Of a stretch of DNA of 52,702 nucleotides, positions 9,071-16,698 are shown one piece after another; positions within the stretch are counted from its first letter, which is position 1, and the number at the start of each line of letters is the position of its first letter. The DNA lies in contig SCPZ01000010.1 in the NCBI GenBank assembly GCA_004299305.1, forward strand, positions 1 through 52,702, in the 5' to 3' direction. Source of the DNA: Methylobacter sp. (GTDB lineage Bacteria > Pseudomonadota > Gammaproteobacteria > Methylococcales > Methylomonadaceae). Made by a program: the position numbers and the translations under genes. Below the pieces are notes generated by a model that searched no databases, had not been told where the DNA came from, and saw only the letters and a list, made by a program, of their open reading frames with translations.

Positions 9071-9601
9071 CTATTTTTCCAGCTTTTGTTTTAACCCAAG
9101 CAAGCCGTTGCTGAAAAATACCTTCATCGCTGTAACCGCCGCCGCATCATTCAAATTATCCGACGGAGTATTGCCGGTATCGCCACGGTAAAAACGGCTT
9201 TTTAGCGAGACCACGCTGCTGTTGGCGTCACTCCCGGCTGTTACCTTAAGATTGGTGGTGTATGAACTGACCGGAAATGCCGTTACATTTTCGGCTTTAA
9301 GCCGGTAATTGTATTCATGATCCTTATCGCTGTAATAATCCAGACTGTCGACCAGTTGTCCGTCATTTTTCAGGGTAATAGTTCGGCTGCCGTCAGAGGC
9401 GTTTTTGCCGTCGCCTGAACTGGCTTTGACATCCGGATGCCAATCGGCAATACCGTCAAATTGCTTGACCACATTCCAGACAGCGTCAACAGAAGCATTG
9501 ATGGTAATGCTCTCATTGGCTTTTTGCGGAGTGGGTCCGTGCGCAACGGAAACAACGGGGAAGACGAGGAAACTCAATAATAGTAAAGTTAAGCGGTTCA
9601 T
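9071..9601 (-). CDS. mxaD: Exported SRPBCC-family protein, MxaD-like
   Basis: A 176-residue protein with a clear N-terminal signal peptide (hydrophobic residues 4-19, then AHG) and a START/polyketide-cyclase-like (SRPBCC) fold: SITINASVDAVWNVVKQFD at the start, a DWHP motif, and a C-terminal long helix. In methylotrophs a periplasmic SRPBCC-like protein, MxaD, stimulates electron transfer between methanol dehydrogenase and cytochrome cL. Assignment to MxaD rests on fold, export and closeness to a MxaB-like regulator and mxaFJGI, so it is an inference. It lies 110 bp downstream of the regulator on the same strand and could be co-transcribed with it. Confidence 0.65.
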   Translation of the reverse strand: MNRLTLLLLSFLVFPVVSVAHGPTPQKANESITINASVDAVWNVVKQFDGIADWHPDVKASSGDGKNASDGSRTITLKNDGQLVDSLDYYSDKDHEYNYRLKAENVTAFPVSSYTTNLKVTAGSDANSSVVSLKSRFYRGDTGNTPSDNLNDAAAVTAMKVFFSNGLLGLKQKLEK

Positions 9602-9711
9602 GTCATTAATGCCATTAGTAAAACGGCTTATTATTCATAATTCCGGGCGAAAGGTATCGGGCATGTTTCCTGATAATCGCCGGAAAATTTCCGTTTTTTA
9701 AACAGCGATGA

Positions 9712-10368
9712 TTAACTCTCGCGCACCTCGATAAGACCTTGCCTGCTTGCCAGCAAGGTCAGCTCGGCCAGTGTTTCCGCACCCATTTTTTCCTTGATCA
9801 CGGTACCGTGGTTGCACACTGTTTTATAGCTCAAACACAGTTTTTCCGCCGCTTTTCTGACCGTATAGCCATTCGCCAACAAACAAAATACATCGAACTC
9901 CCTGGGAGAAAGCAGCTTGATTTTCTCCGACTCGTCCTGCTCGCCAGCCATCGAAACGGCCAGTTGCTGGGCAATTTCAGGATCAACATAAGTGCCGCCC
10001 TGGGCTATTTTATACACTGCCGTGATCAGGGTTTCAGGCACGCTGCTTTTGGTAATATACCCCTTGGCTCCGGCTGCAAGCGCCCGCGTCACATAAACCA
10101 GTTCATTGTGAATGCTGAATACCAGGATTTTACAGTGCGGATCGCGGTTGATCAGCCTCCTGATGCCTTCAAAACCGCCTATGCCCGGCATCGATAAATC
10201 CATTACCACTATGCCGGGCTGATGCTGACTGTACATTTGGCAAGCTGTTTCGCCCCGATCCGCCTCATAAATCTGTCCGATCTTATCGGACACGGAAAGA
10301 TAAGCCTTGTAGCCCGTCCGAACCACGGCATGATCATCCACCAGTAACACACTAATCTTACCTGTCAC
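9712..10368 (-). CDS. mxaB: LuxR/NarL-type response regulator, MxaB-like
   Basis: A 218-residue response regulator. The frame is open for 70 more codons upstream, but a GTG at 10368 preceded by AAGGAG seven bases earlier, and directly ahead of the receiver domain, is the best start. Receiver: D11/D12 acidic pocket, phospho-acceptor D57 (VVMDLSMPG), S85 and K107. A LuxR-type helix-turn-helix follows (about 150-210, LSPREFDVFCLLANGYTVRKAAEKL). In methylotrophs MxaB is a response regulator needed for mxaF expression. The name is inferred from context: without the prophage it would sit divergently just upstream of mxaF. No partner histidine kinase is visible. Confidence 0.65.
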   Translation of the reverse strand: MTGKISVLLVDDHAVVRTGYKAYLSVSDKIGQIYEADRGETACQMYSQHQPGIVVMDLSMPGIGGFEGIRRLINRDPHCKILVFSIHNELVYVTRALAAGAKGYITKSSVPETLITAVYKIAQGGTYVDPEIAQQLAVSMAGEQDESEKIKLLSPREFDVFCLLANGYTVRKAAEKLCLSYKTVCNHGTVIKEKMGAETLAELTLLASRQGLIEVRES

Positions 10369-10637
10369 TACTTTGCTCCTTAACGTGTCAAAAAGAGGAT
10401 CATGCCTGTTTATAAACGGCAAATCGATAGGAGCTTTTCCTGTTTTATTCCCTCTAACGGCATAGGGAAGTCTTCTCGGTTTATTCCGGTATTTTTCCCG
10501 CCGATTTCCAGGCTTATTCCTTAACGCTGCAAACAACCACTCCCGTACCATGAGCGCCTGTTCAGCCCTGCATCTCAATGAGGCATTGCAAACGTTTTGA
10601 TTGATTGCTTTGATAATACTTTACGCCTGATTTTGCC
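10369..10637. other. Upstream region of the response-regulator gene (host side of prophage)
   Basis: These 269 bp hold the 5' region of the mxaB-like gene, including its ribosome-binding AAGGAG at about 10376-10381. The minus-strand frame is open to 10578, giving a low-quality 70-residue N-terminal extension (basic, no recognisable domain), which I treat as untranslated. The regulator's promoter should lie here or be disrupted by the prophage border at 10638. No clear sigma-70 match stands out. Confidence 0.5.
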
Positions 10638-10663
10638 TTGCTATTGGAATAGTTGGACGCTTT
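10638..10663. repeat. Left prophage end (terminal inverted repeat)
   Basis: A 26-bp sequence beginning TTGCTATTGGAATAGTTGGA is exactly inverted at 48735-48760. Its inner half, TAGTTGGACGC, is the complement of GCGTCCAACTA, the core of further copies near the right end, so it is probably the outermost transposase-binding site. A TG start one base in (10639) fits Mu-type TG...CA ends. Confidence 0.9.
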
Positions 10664-10732
10664 TTCGGGATTTAGCGGGTTTTATTGGTTTTTATCGGGA
10701 TTTGTTTATAGGTATTTCAACGAGTTACGATA

Positions 10733-10830
10733 TTCCATAAAGCTCATTCCATAAAGCGCATTTCATAAAGCGCATTTCATAAAGCGCATTCCATAAAGCT
10801 CATGTCATAAAGCTCATTTCATAAAGCGCA
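10733..10830. repeat. Seven tandem 14-bp repeats near the left prophage end
   Basis: Seven head-to-tail copies of TTYCATAAAGCKCA (exact period 14 bp, only T/C, G/T and one other substitution between units) occupy 98 bp between the left end and the leftward repressor operon. The first copy starts about 95 bp from the prophage end. The last overlaps the 3' end of the 97-residue gene. Candidate roles are transposase or repressor binding, an enhancer-like site, or slippage expansion. There are no spacers, so this is not a CRISPR array. Confidence 0.9.
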
Positions 10831-11107
10831 TTAAATTATTAACGTAGCTGTACACTTTTGACCAGACCTGTTTCGTAGTTGCAGGGCTTATTTTTGCAAC
10901 ATTTTCAGGTTGTTGGTTTGTTATAGTTTTAGTGATGTGGATCGTATGGTTATAGGTAATATCACGCAAGTTAACGTGTACATTATTACCATTGATCTCT
11001 ATCGTTGCTGTAGGTTTAATCGGTGTTGCTTTGGTATTTAAATCTTCAGTCTGTTTCGTATTATCTTTAAACAACTGCACTACGTTATTTTTTATATCGT
11101 CATCCAT
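10814..11107 (-). CDS. Hypothetical protein in the repressor operon
   Basis: A 97-residue protein of unknown function. The N-terminus is acidic and amphipathic (DDDIKNNVVQLFKDN), the middle is beta-rich with VHVNLRDITYNHTIHIT, and the C-terminus is basic. It lies 9 bp downstream of the repressor gene on the same strand, so it is expressed in the lysogen. That position suggests a lysogeny or superinfection-immunity accessory function, which is inference only. AT-rich codon use matches the repressor and not the head and tail genes. The 14-bp repeats run into its 3' end. Confidence 0.65.
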   Translation of the reverse strand: MDDDIKNNVVQLFKDNTKQTEDLNTKATPIKPTATIEINGNNVHVNLRDITYNHTIHITKTITNQQPENVAKISPATTKQVWSKVYSYVNNLMRFMK

Positions 11108-11116
11108 GCATTGATC

Positions 11117-11542
11117 CTATGCAGCAACTGATTGTACAAGTCTTAAGAGAGACTGTTTTACATCGGGAGTTTGATCTTTAAATAAATCATAGACCGCCAT
11201 AATCAACTCGGCCTTTTTATCTGGATCCATCGTGCGGCGAGTCGAATGTAAACCCTCCTCAACTGTTTCTATCGCTAACGTTAGACGCTTGCTGTCTAAT
11301 CCTAAAGTCTGTGGCTCTACTGACTTTATTTTCAACATTTCGCCCTCGCCCGTTAGAAGCCAATTAGCATTAATATCGAAATATTCTATATATTTAACGA
11401 TTATATCCTCTGGAATTTTTTGCTTTCCGGCCTCGATGTCTTGTAAACGCTGCCTTTTTTCGTCTATAGCCGCAGCCACTGCCGTTATAGTCATATTTTT
11501 ACTTTCCCTTATCTTTCTGAATCTATTGCATATTTGCGACAT
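11117..11542 (-). CDS. Phage repressor, Cro/C1-type helix-turn-helix
   Basis: A 141-residue repressor candidate. The frame is open 20 codons further upstream, but the ATG at 11542 has GGAG six bases before it and begins just ahead of the DNA-binding domain. The HTH_XRE domain spans about residues 4-62 (RKIRESKNMTITAVAAAIDEKRQRLQDIEAGKQKIP) and is followed by YFDINANWLLTGEGEM, a signature of phage C1-like repressors. The C-terminal part is helical, with no LexA-type peptidase residues, so control would not be by RecA-driven self-cleavage. It is transcribed away from the early operon. Confidence 0.85.
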   Translation of the reverse strand: MSQICNRFRKIRESKNMTITAVAAAIDEKRQRLQDIEAGKQKIPEDIIVKYIEYFDINANWLLTGEGEMLKIKSVEPQTLGLDSKRLTLAIETVEEGLHSTRRTMDPDKKAELIMAVYDLFKDQTPDVKQSLLRLVQSVAA

Positions 11543-11579
11543 TAAGCACTCCAGGCGGGGGTCAATTAAAGAATATTTC

Positions 11580-11608
11580 TTGAAATTTATAGAAATAGTC
11601 AATAAAAT
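11580..11608 (+). promoter_or_regulatory. Early phage promoter and operator region
   Basis: TTGAAA at 11580-11585 and TAAAAT at 11603-11608 are separated by exactly 17 bp, a good sigma-70 promoter reading into the Ner-like and transposase genes. On the other strand a TTGACT lies inside this spacer, pointing towards the repressor, so the two promoters overlap. Nearby inverted words (ATTTCT...AGAAAT at about 11575-11596) are candidate repressor operators. Confidence 0.65.
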
Positions 11609-11639
11609 TTAGCCGTACATTTACACTGAGAATAAAACA

Positions 11640-11861
11640 ATGGCTGCACCAACGCAAGAGCAAATTGCACATGCGCTCGAAACTCGCGGGACTAATTTGT
11701 GTGCGTGGGCGAAGGAACGGGAATACAAATACACCACTGTCTACAACACTGTGCAGCGCTGGGCTGGACGCAATGATCGTACTCCGCACGGAGGTATAGC
11801 TAGGCAGATTATGAGCGATCTAGCGAGTTACATAGGCGAAGACGATGATTCAGTGGATTAA
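11640..11861 (+). CDS. Ner/Cro-like early DNA-binding protein
   Basis: A 73-residue protein, first gene of the rightward early operon. A compact helix-turn-helix spans about residues 6-60 (AHALETRGTNLCAWAKEREYKYTTVYNTVQRWAG), with a conserved-looking HGGIARQIMSDLA after it. In Mu the equivalent gene, ner, represses both early and repressor promoters during lytic growth. That role is inferred here from position and fold. The 3' end overlaps the transposase start by 17 bp. Confidence 0.75.
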   Translation: MAAPTQEQIAHALETRGTNLCAWAKEREYKYTTVYNTVQRWAGRNDRTPHGGIARQIMSDLASYIGEDDDSVD

Positions 11862-13998
11862 CTCTAGGGAGTTAGCAGACGTGCTTAATATAAATTGGTC
11901 GCATAGCAAACGCATAATCGCATCCGGCCATTACAAAGGCACTCCATTAACAACTCGCCAAATAAAAAGCAAAAAAGGCAAGCCCACTGCCTTGGTGTTG
12001 TGGGATACAAAAACCAACCAACCCGCCCAACCAGGAGATGATGCCGATGACCAGATCAAAACTACACCTTGCGATAATCTCGTTACAACAATCTCTGCAA
12101 CGTCTAACAGCGGCCCTGCAAGCCTGTCTGCCCAATCTGGACAGCGTATTGACCTTAACCTTGCCAATGCCCAGGCTAATACCGGAAATCACATTGACGG
12201 AGCTGATGTTAAGCCATCTGCACCGGCTGAAAACCCAAGCCTACTGCTACAAAAGAAAACAACAACGGTACTTCCGTTCAAAAATATGGCTATAGAGCCG
12301 GAGCAACCCGAGTTAACAGCCGAAACTTTACCGTTAGATACGGCGACCCTTACTGAAGACCAAACCAGCCAAGAGCCGCCCGATTTTGAAACGCTGTTGC
12401 ACCGTAAAGTTTGCGATAAAAAGAAAAGCACTCAGCGCTCGTTAAAGGCGTACTACAGAAAGCAATACGCCGAGACGGGAGAAATACCCGCCTCGTTAAC
12501 GGTCGCTGAAGGCCGCCGCTTTGCCGGGAAAAAAAGCACCCTCGATCAAGCCATACAAAACCGCTTTATCGACATGGTGATGAAATCAGCGGACCCGACC
12601 GACATCTTTAACTATTACACCAAAGGCACCCGAAAGGTTACCGTCTTCCATCCGCAATTGGAAAAAGAATTTGGCCGCAAAATCAGCATCCAGCAGCTGT
12701 ATACCGTTGTCCGGTCATGCAACTTAAAACGCTTTCTGGATATGGCCGACGATGAAGAAGATAGCCAAAAATTACCGAGCTTTTTTAAAGCCGAGCCAGT
12801 TGGAAAAATCGTGCAAATGGACGGCGTCGAAGCCGATTACATAGAGATCCTGGTTGACGGAAAATGGCGTAAACCGATCTGGATCGAGTTCTTTGATTTG
12901 GGCAGTCGCAAGCTACTGGCTATGCACGCTTATTTATCGGAAAGCAATGAAAACTCGGTCGATATATTCACCCGCTTTCTGATGGATAACGTATTCGCCC
13001 ATCAACAAATGAATATTCGCCCGGATAACGCCAAAGGCTTTTTAAACCTGAAGCGGCCTATTAAAGAATTGAACAACCGCTATGCCATTCCGAACGGCTT
13101 TACCTTTGTTGATGACTTCGCCCGTGCCGGAACGCCCAAGGATAAAGCGCACCTGGAAAGCTCGCACCGTGCGTTTCACAGCTACGAAGGCACTATCGTT
13201 AAGCATTTTAAAGACCAGATCGATAGCCAGTACAAAAAGCAAAAAAAGACCGGAAACCAGCTGAAAACCGTCACCGTGACCCGGCTTAACATCAGCCTGG
13301 ACGAACTGAATAACTCAGGCATTACTGCCGACTACATGCGCCAGCATAATCTAAATAAGCATCGATTTAGTGAAGATGGCGTACAGCGCAGCTGGGTGCC
13401 CGATGATCGTTGGAACGCGCACCTGGCTGCCAATCAGACGTTTAAATTTAAGCAGGAAGATATAGAACTGTGCAGGCGCTACGGCTACACCAAAGCCGCG
13501 GCCACCATCAGCAAAGACGGCACCATTACCTACCAAAAACGCAAATACAGCGTGGCTAATCAAGCGCTGTGGAGCCGTCACAGCTCAACCAAAGTCAAAG
13601 TCAGCCTGATTGACGATCACCTGGCCATCTTCAGGGACAGCGACGAAGGCGTGTATTTAGGCGACGCCTTAGCCCTGGTGGCGCCGGTTAAATCGGAAAA
13701 ACTCCTGGCCAAGGAAAAAGCCAAGGTCGTCAAGATTCATACCGACAACGAATTTTTTACCATCGTTGCAGAGCTAAAACGAGTCGGCATGATTGTTAAC
13801 GAGGACCGGCTTAAACAAATGCTGGCCGACGGCTTAACGTATGAAGCCATCAGCCAGTTATTGGTCGATAAATACGAACGGTACAGCCAAAAGCCGGGAA
13901 CCATCGTGCCTTTTAACCTATTTGCCTCGGATGTTAAAGAATGGCTGGGAGAAAACAAAGGTAAAAAGCTCATCCCTTACGCGGACGTAAAAGCATGA
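11845..13998 (+). CDS. MuA-type DDE transposase
   Basis: A 717-residue transposase (Mu A is 663). The N-terminus has a Mu-type DNA-binding module (NSRELADVLNINWSHSKRIIASG). The catalytic triad can be placed at D326 (QMDGVEADY), D394 (IRPDNAKG) and E438 (KDKAHLESSHR), with the spacing of 68 and 44 residues expected for an RNase H-fold integrase core. The C-terminal part would carry the beta-barrel and the MuB/ClpX contact region. It catalyses integration and replicative transposition. Residues about 60-180 are Thr/Pro/Gln-rich and look like a linker, which explains the extra length. Confidence 0.95.
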   Translation: MIQWINSRELADVLNINWSHSKRIIASGHYKGTPLTTRQIKSKKGKPTALVLWDTKTNQPAQPGDDADDQIKTTPCDNLVTTISATSNSGPASLSAQSGQRIDLNLANAQANTGNHIDGADVKPSAPAENPSLLLQKKTTTVLPFKNMAIEPEQPELTAETLPLDTATLTEDQTSQEPPDFETLLHRKVCDKKKSTQRSLKAYYRKQYAETGEIPASLTVAEGRRFAGKKSTLDQAIQNRFIDMVMKSADPTDIFNYYTKGTRKVTVFHPQLEKEFGRKISIQQLYTVVRSCNLKRFLDMADDEEDSQKLPSFFKAEPVGKIVQMDGVEADYIEILVDGKWRKPIWIEFFDLGSRKLLAMHAYLSESNENSVDIFTRFLMDNVFAHQQMNIRPDNAKGFLNLKRPIKELNNRYAIPNGFTFVDDFARAGTPKDKAHLESSHRAFHSYEGTIVKHFKDQIDSQYKKQKKTGNQLKTVTVTRLNISLDELNNSGITADYMRQHNLNKHRFSEDGVQRSWVPDDRWNAHLAANQTFKFKQEDIELCRRYGYTKAAATISKDGTITYQKRKYSVANQALWSRHSSTKVKVSLIDDHLAIFRDSDEGVYLGDALALVAPVKSEKLLAKEKAKVVKIHTDNEFFTIVAELKRVGMIVNEDRLKQMLADGLTYEAISQLLVDKYERYSQKPGTIVPFNLFASDVKEWLGENKGKKLIPYADVKA

Positions 13999-14186
13999 AT
14001 ACCTACGGCAAGCGCCCACGCCAGTATGCTGCCGAGATCATCGCCCTACCTACGCTTGAACAGCGCCGGAAGGCATTGGCACTGGTGCCCTGTGATTGGC
14101 GGGATTGGGTCAAAGAATACGTCGTCGATTACTTCGGCAAACAGCATTTTTTAACGCGTTATCAACAAACTAGGAGAACACGATGA
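13995..14186 (+). CDS. Small hypothetical early protein
   Basis: A 63-residue basic protein of unknown function, starting in a 4-bp ATGA overlap with the transposase stop and overlapping the next gene by 4 bp, so it is translationally coupled on both sides. It has an Arg/Gln-rich helical N-terminus (PTLEQRRKALALVP) and a Trp-rich centre (CDWRDWVKEYV). I recognise no domain. Position and coupling support that it is real. Confidence 0.65.
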   Translation: MNTYGKRPRQYAAEIIALPTLEQRRKALALVPCDWRDWVKEYVVDYFGKQHFLTRYQQTRRTR

Positions 14187-14440
14187 GCCAGTCACAACAC
14201 GCTAAAGACCTTAAAAAAAATAAACTTTTAACCTTACGAACTATCGCAGTCGATCAGGCGATGGCGCTTGAAAACCTGTTACGGCATATAGACACGGAAT
14301 CTAAACAACCCCCCGTTATCAATAAGTCGGAACTAGCCGAAGCGCTGGACTATTGCACAAAAATCCATGATCTGTTGCATGATTTTAGGCACACATTTCC
14401 GGTGCTTATCAGTGAAGACTTAGCCAATACCGAGCTATAA
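14183..14440 (+). CDS. Small hypothetical early protein
   Basis: An 85-residue, mostly helical protein between the transposase and the B-type ATPase. It starts with GGAGAACACG-ATG, a good ribosome-binding site, and overlaps the previous gene by 4 bp. No known domain is visible. It is followed 33 bp later by an intrinsic terminator. Confidence 0.65.
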   Translation: MSQSQHAKDLKKNKLLTLRTIAVDQAMALENLLRHIDTESKQPPVINKSELAEALDYCTKIHDLLHDFRHTFPVLISEDLANTEL

Positions 14441-14473
14441 ACCAACCCTTTTATCAGCGCTCTACCTCAACTC

Positions 14474-14496
14474 GCCCTCTACCGAGGGCATTTTTT
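14474..14496 (+). terminator. Intrinsic terminator between transposase block and ATPase block
   Basis: GCCCTC-TACC-GAGGGC followed by ATTTTTT: a 6-bp GC-rich stem, a 4-base loop and a six-T tract. It lies after the 85-residue gene and before the small membrane protein and B gene, so A and B expression could be uncoupled. With a short stem it may be leaky or an attenuator. Confidence 0.7.
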
Positions 14497-14521
14497 GACA
14501 CTGAAAACACACGAGGCGACC

Positions 14522-14713
14522 ATGAAACTAATCATGATAGACCAAGCACACAAAAGCCGCAGACGCACCTTGCCGACCGTCATTGAAGACCTGCTCTATG
14601 TCGTAGCAACCGTTATCGCCATCGTCGCCATGCTGGCGACCGTCGTCGATGTGATCAGCATCCCCGATAGCGCCCCGCACGCCATAAACAACCAACAGCC
14701 ATTACAGGATTAA
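14522..14713 (+). CDS. Small single-pass membrane protein
   Basis: A 63-residue protein read from the ATG at 14522. An upstream TTG at 14495 lies in the T-tract of the terminator and is unlikely as a start. A basic N-terminal region (HKSRRR) precedes one hydrophobic helix (about residues 24-46, YVVATVIAIVAMLATVVDVI) and a short polar tail, predicting inner-membrane insertion. Function unknown. It stops 3 bp before the ATPase gene. Confidence 0.6.
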   Translation: MKLIMIDQAHKSRRRTLPTVIEDLLYVVATVIAIVAMLATVVDVISIPDSAPHAINNQQPLQD

Positions 14714-14716
14714 CCC

Positions 14717-15340
14717 ATGTTTATCAAAGACCAGGCCCGGCAAAACTGCCTAAACGCCGTCAGCAGCCACATCCAGCGTAAAGACAGCCTGCTGATTACC
14801 GCCAACTACGGTTGCGGCAAAACCAGCCTGCTGAAAGAAATAAAAAACAGCCCGACCGTGATCCGGGTGCGCTCCCTGGGCAGCCAGTACCAATTATTAG
14901 GCCGAATAGCAGGCGTCAAAGAAGCCAACCCACGCCATAAAGACAAATACCTGGATTACCGGTGCGACCATCCCGTCACCGTCATCATCGACGAAGCCCA
15001 GCACTTGCCGCATAGCCTGTACCCGTACTTAAAAATCATCATGGACGCTGGCACCAGCATCATCCTGTCAGGCTTACCGGAACTGCACGACACCCTGAAA
15101 AACCGGCACCCGGACGTATTAAGCCGCCTGACCCATATTCAGCTGGAACCGCTCAGCGAAGACGACTTGTTTAGCTTGGTTAAAGACGACTTCGATGCCG
15201 ATGCATTCAGCGTCATCTACGGCTCAACCTATGACATGCGCATGATGATGAGCCACATTAAAAACTGCCGCGATTACATCAAAAGCAACAACCTGAAGAC
15301 AGTAGACATCGACACCGTCTTACAATTTATCAACGAATAG
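14717..15340 (+). CDS. MuB-type AAA+ ATPase, transposition target protein
   Basis: A 207-residue ATPase with Walker A at residues 32-37 (GCGKTS) and Walker B with D92/E93 (VIIDEAQH). LSRLTHIQLEPLS is typical of the MuB/ExeA-like ATPases, and a short C-terminal helical bundle follows. In Mu, B binds target DNA, stimulates A and confers target immunity. Mu B has 312 residues; this shorter form lacks the N-terminal helix-turn-helix appendage, as in several B3-like phages. Confidence 0.87.
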   Translation: MFIKDQARQNCLNAVSSHIQRKDSLLITANYGCGKTSLLKEIKNSPTVIRVRSLGSQYQLLGRIAGVKEANPRHKDKYLDYRCDHPVTVIIDEAQHLPHSLYPYLKIIMDAGTSIILSGLPELHDTLKNRHPDVLSRLTHIQLEPLSEDDLFSLVKDDFDADAFSVIYGSTYDMRMMMSHIKNCRDYIKSNNLKTVDIDTVLQFINE

Positions 15341-15348
15341 GGGGAACC

Positions 15349-15609
15349 ATGCCGAACCAGATCAACAAACTACAAGTCAGCAACCTATTGAATATCGATT
15401 ATGCAGCAACCAATCGGTTGATTGAAAATGACGCCCATTTTCCAAAAGCAGTCGGGAAAAAGTTAGGTACCGGGGGAGGCTTACTGTTCGATCGCGTAGA
15501 AGTGCAGACCTGGGCCACTCGCCATCAAAAGGGCTTTATCTCGATCCTGGCCCAGCAGGCCATCCAGGGCAAACTATGGCCGATCAACAAGCAGGCCAGC
15601 CATGGATGA
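15349..15609 (+). CDS. AlpA/excisionase-like helix-turn-helix protein
   Basis: An 86-residue protein with a winged-helix MerR/AlpA-like pattern: KLQVSNLLNIDYAATNRLIEND, FPKAVG and FDRVEVQTWATRH, as in small DNA-binding domains that select a helix by a trailing Trp. It lies 8 bp after the ATPase gene with a GGGGGAACC ribosome-binding site, and its 3' end overlaps the next gene by 8 bp. It probably regulates early phage genes or aids DNA transactions; the exact role is unknown. Confidence 0.6.
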   Translation: MPNQINKLQVSNLLNIDYAATNRLIENDAHFPKAVGKKLGTGGGLLFDRVEVQTWATRHQKGFISILAQQAIQGKLWPINKQASHG

Positions 15610-15790
15610 CGCCGATATAACCGAACGCCTAAGCGAAACCATCGCCAAGGCCAATCGCTATCAAAGCCGCAAAGATGAGCCGCAAGGCGTAGCCAATGGC
15701 CAATGCTGGTTTTGCGGTGAAGACGTAGAACCCGGACGCCGGTGGTGCAGCAAACAATGCTGCGATGACTGGCAAATAGAAACTAATTAA
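15602..15790 (+). CDS. Small zinc-finger protein
   Basis: A 62-residue protein with two cysteine pairs, CWFCGEDVEPGRRWCSKQCC, a zinc-ribbon of the CxxC...CxxxC type. The N-terminal half is helical (ITERLSETIAKANRYQSR). The arrangement resembles small DksA/TraR-like zinc-finger proteins of phages, but it is too short to classify. The start overlaps the preceding gene by 8 bp. Confidence 0.65.
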   Translation: MDDADITERLSETIAKANRYQSRKDEPQGVANGQCWFCGEDVEPGRRWCSKQCCDDWQIETN

Positions 15791-15800
15791 AGAGAACGAC

Positions 15801-16505
15801 ATGACCGAAGACGAACTTAAAAAAATAGCCGATAAAATAGCAAAATGCTTAGCGGTGGCCGCATCAACCAGCCCGGAAGAAGCCGAAATAGCCAAACGCC
15901 AGGCTAACGCCTTAATGGAAAAATATGGCTTAAATAGCAACGATGTAGCCGCCGCTGGCGTGCATGAAAAAACCAGCAAAACCGGTGGAAAATTTAATCC
16001 GCCAGTACATTTGGTCAGGCTTTCAGGATTAATCGCCAGCGCATTTGGCTGCGGATCCGTATTTCAGTCGGGCGGCGGGTTTAACGACAGCCTAAATTAC
16101 TTTATTGGCCCAGGGATAAAACCGGAACTCGCCGCCTATACCTTTGATGTCTTACGTAGACAGATAAGCAAAGACCGGAGCGCCTATACCGCCACCTTAA
16201 AGCGTTATAAACGGGAAAATAGAATCCGCATGGCCGATCTATTTTGCAACGCTTGGGTAACCCGCATAGCCAGGCAAGTCCATGAATTCGCCGGGTCGGA
16301 ACAGGACAGGACCGCCATTAATGCCTACAAACAAAAACGCTGGGGCAAAGCCTTAACTAAAGATGCGCGTAACAGCGCCCAACCTAAAAAAGACTCCGAC
16401 TGGCAAGCCGATGTAGCCGGTGCCCAGGCGGCCAGTGACGTATCGCTGCATAAACCCGTACAAGCCAAACACGGCAAAGCCATCACCGATAGGAGCGCAT
16501 TATGA
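15801..16505 (+). CDS. DUF2786-domain phage protein
   Basis: A 234-residue protein whose N-terminus (about 4-45, IADKIAKCLAVAASTSPEEAEIAKRQANALMEKYGL) is the DUF2786 motif found in phage and plasmid proteins. The region after it (about 60-180) is the usual partner domain with FIGPGIKPELAAYTFDVLRRQ and FCNAWVTRI. Function is unknown. It has a good ribosome-binding site (AAAGAGAACGAC) and overlaps the next gene by 4 bp. Confidence 0.8.
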   Translation: MTEDELKKIADKIAKCLAVAASTSPEEAEIAKRQANALMEKYGLNSNDVAAAGVHEKTSKTGGKFNPPVHLVRLSGLIASAFGCGSVFQSGGGFNDSLNYFIGPGIKPELAAYTFDVLRRQISKDRSAYTATLKRYKRENRIRMADLFCNAWVTRIARQVHEFAGSEQDRTAINAYKQKRWGKALTKDARNSAQPKKDSDWQADVAGAQAASDVSLHKPVQAKHGKAITDRSAL

Positions 16506-16696
16506 AAGCCAAATACACCATCGAGCTTTTCGACCTACCCGAAACCCCAGACGGCCAAACCATCGGCTATCGGGTCATCAGCAATGACGCCAACCTATTG
16601 AGTATTACCGATGCCGACTACCTGATGCATTCCCTGACCGAAACCCTGTCGCGCATCGCCCAGGTCGTACCCATCCCAACACCGATAGGCGCATAA
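16502..16696 (+). CDS. Small hypothetical early protein
   Basis: A 64-residue protein beginning in a 4-bp overlap with the DUF2786 gene. It has a short beta-rich N-terminus (YTIELFDLPE) and a helical C-terminus (YLMHSLTETLSRIAQ). No domain recognised. The tight coupling on both sides (the next gene starts 2 bp after its stop) supports that it is translated. Confidence 0.6.
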   Translation: MKAKYTIELFDLPETPDGQTIGYRVISNDANLLSITDADYLMHSLTETLSRIAQVVPIPTPIGA

Positions 16697-16698
16697 CC

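Noticed and set aside
8932-9114. A 60-residue plus-strand frame before the SRPBCC gene
   Set aside because: No ribosome-binding site or protein-like composition, and it overlaps the end of a real gene on the other strand.
10369-10578. A 70-residue N-terminal extension of the response regulator
   Set aside because: It is basic and unlike any receiver-associated domain, while a GTG with AAGGAG lies exactly before the receiver domain.
10733-10830. Tandem 14-bp repeats as a CRISPR array
   Set aside because: Units are head-to-tail with no spacers, and no cas genes are nearby.
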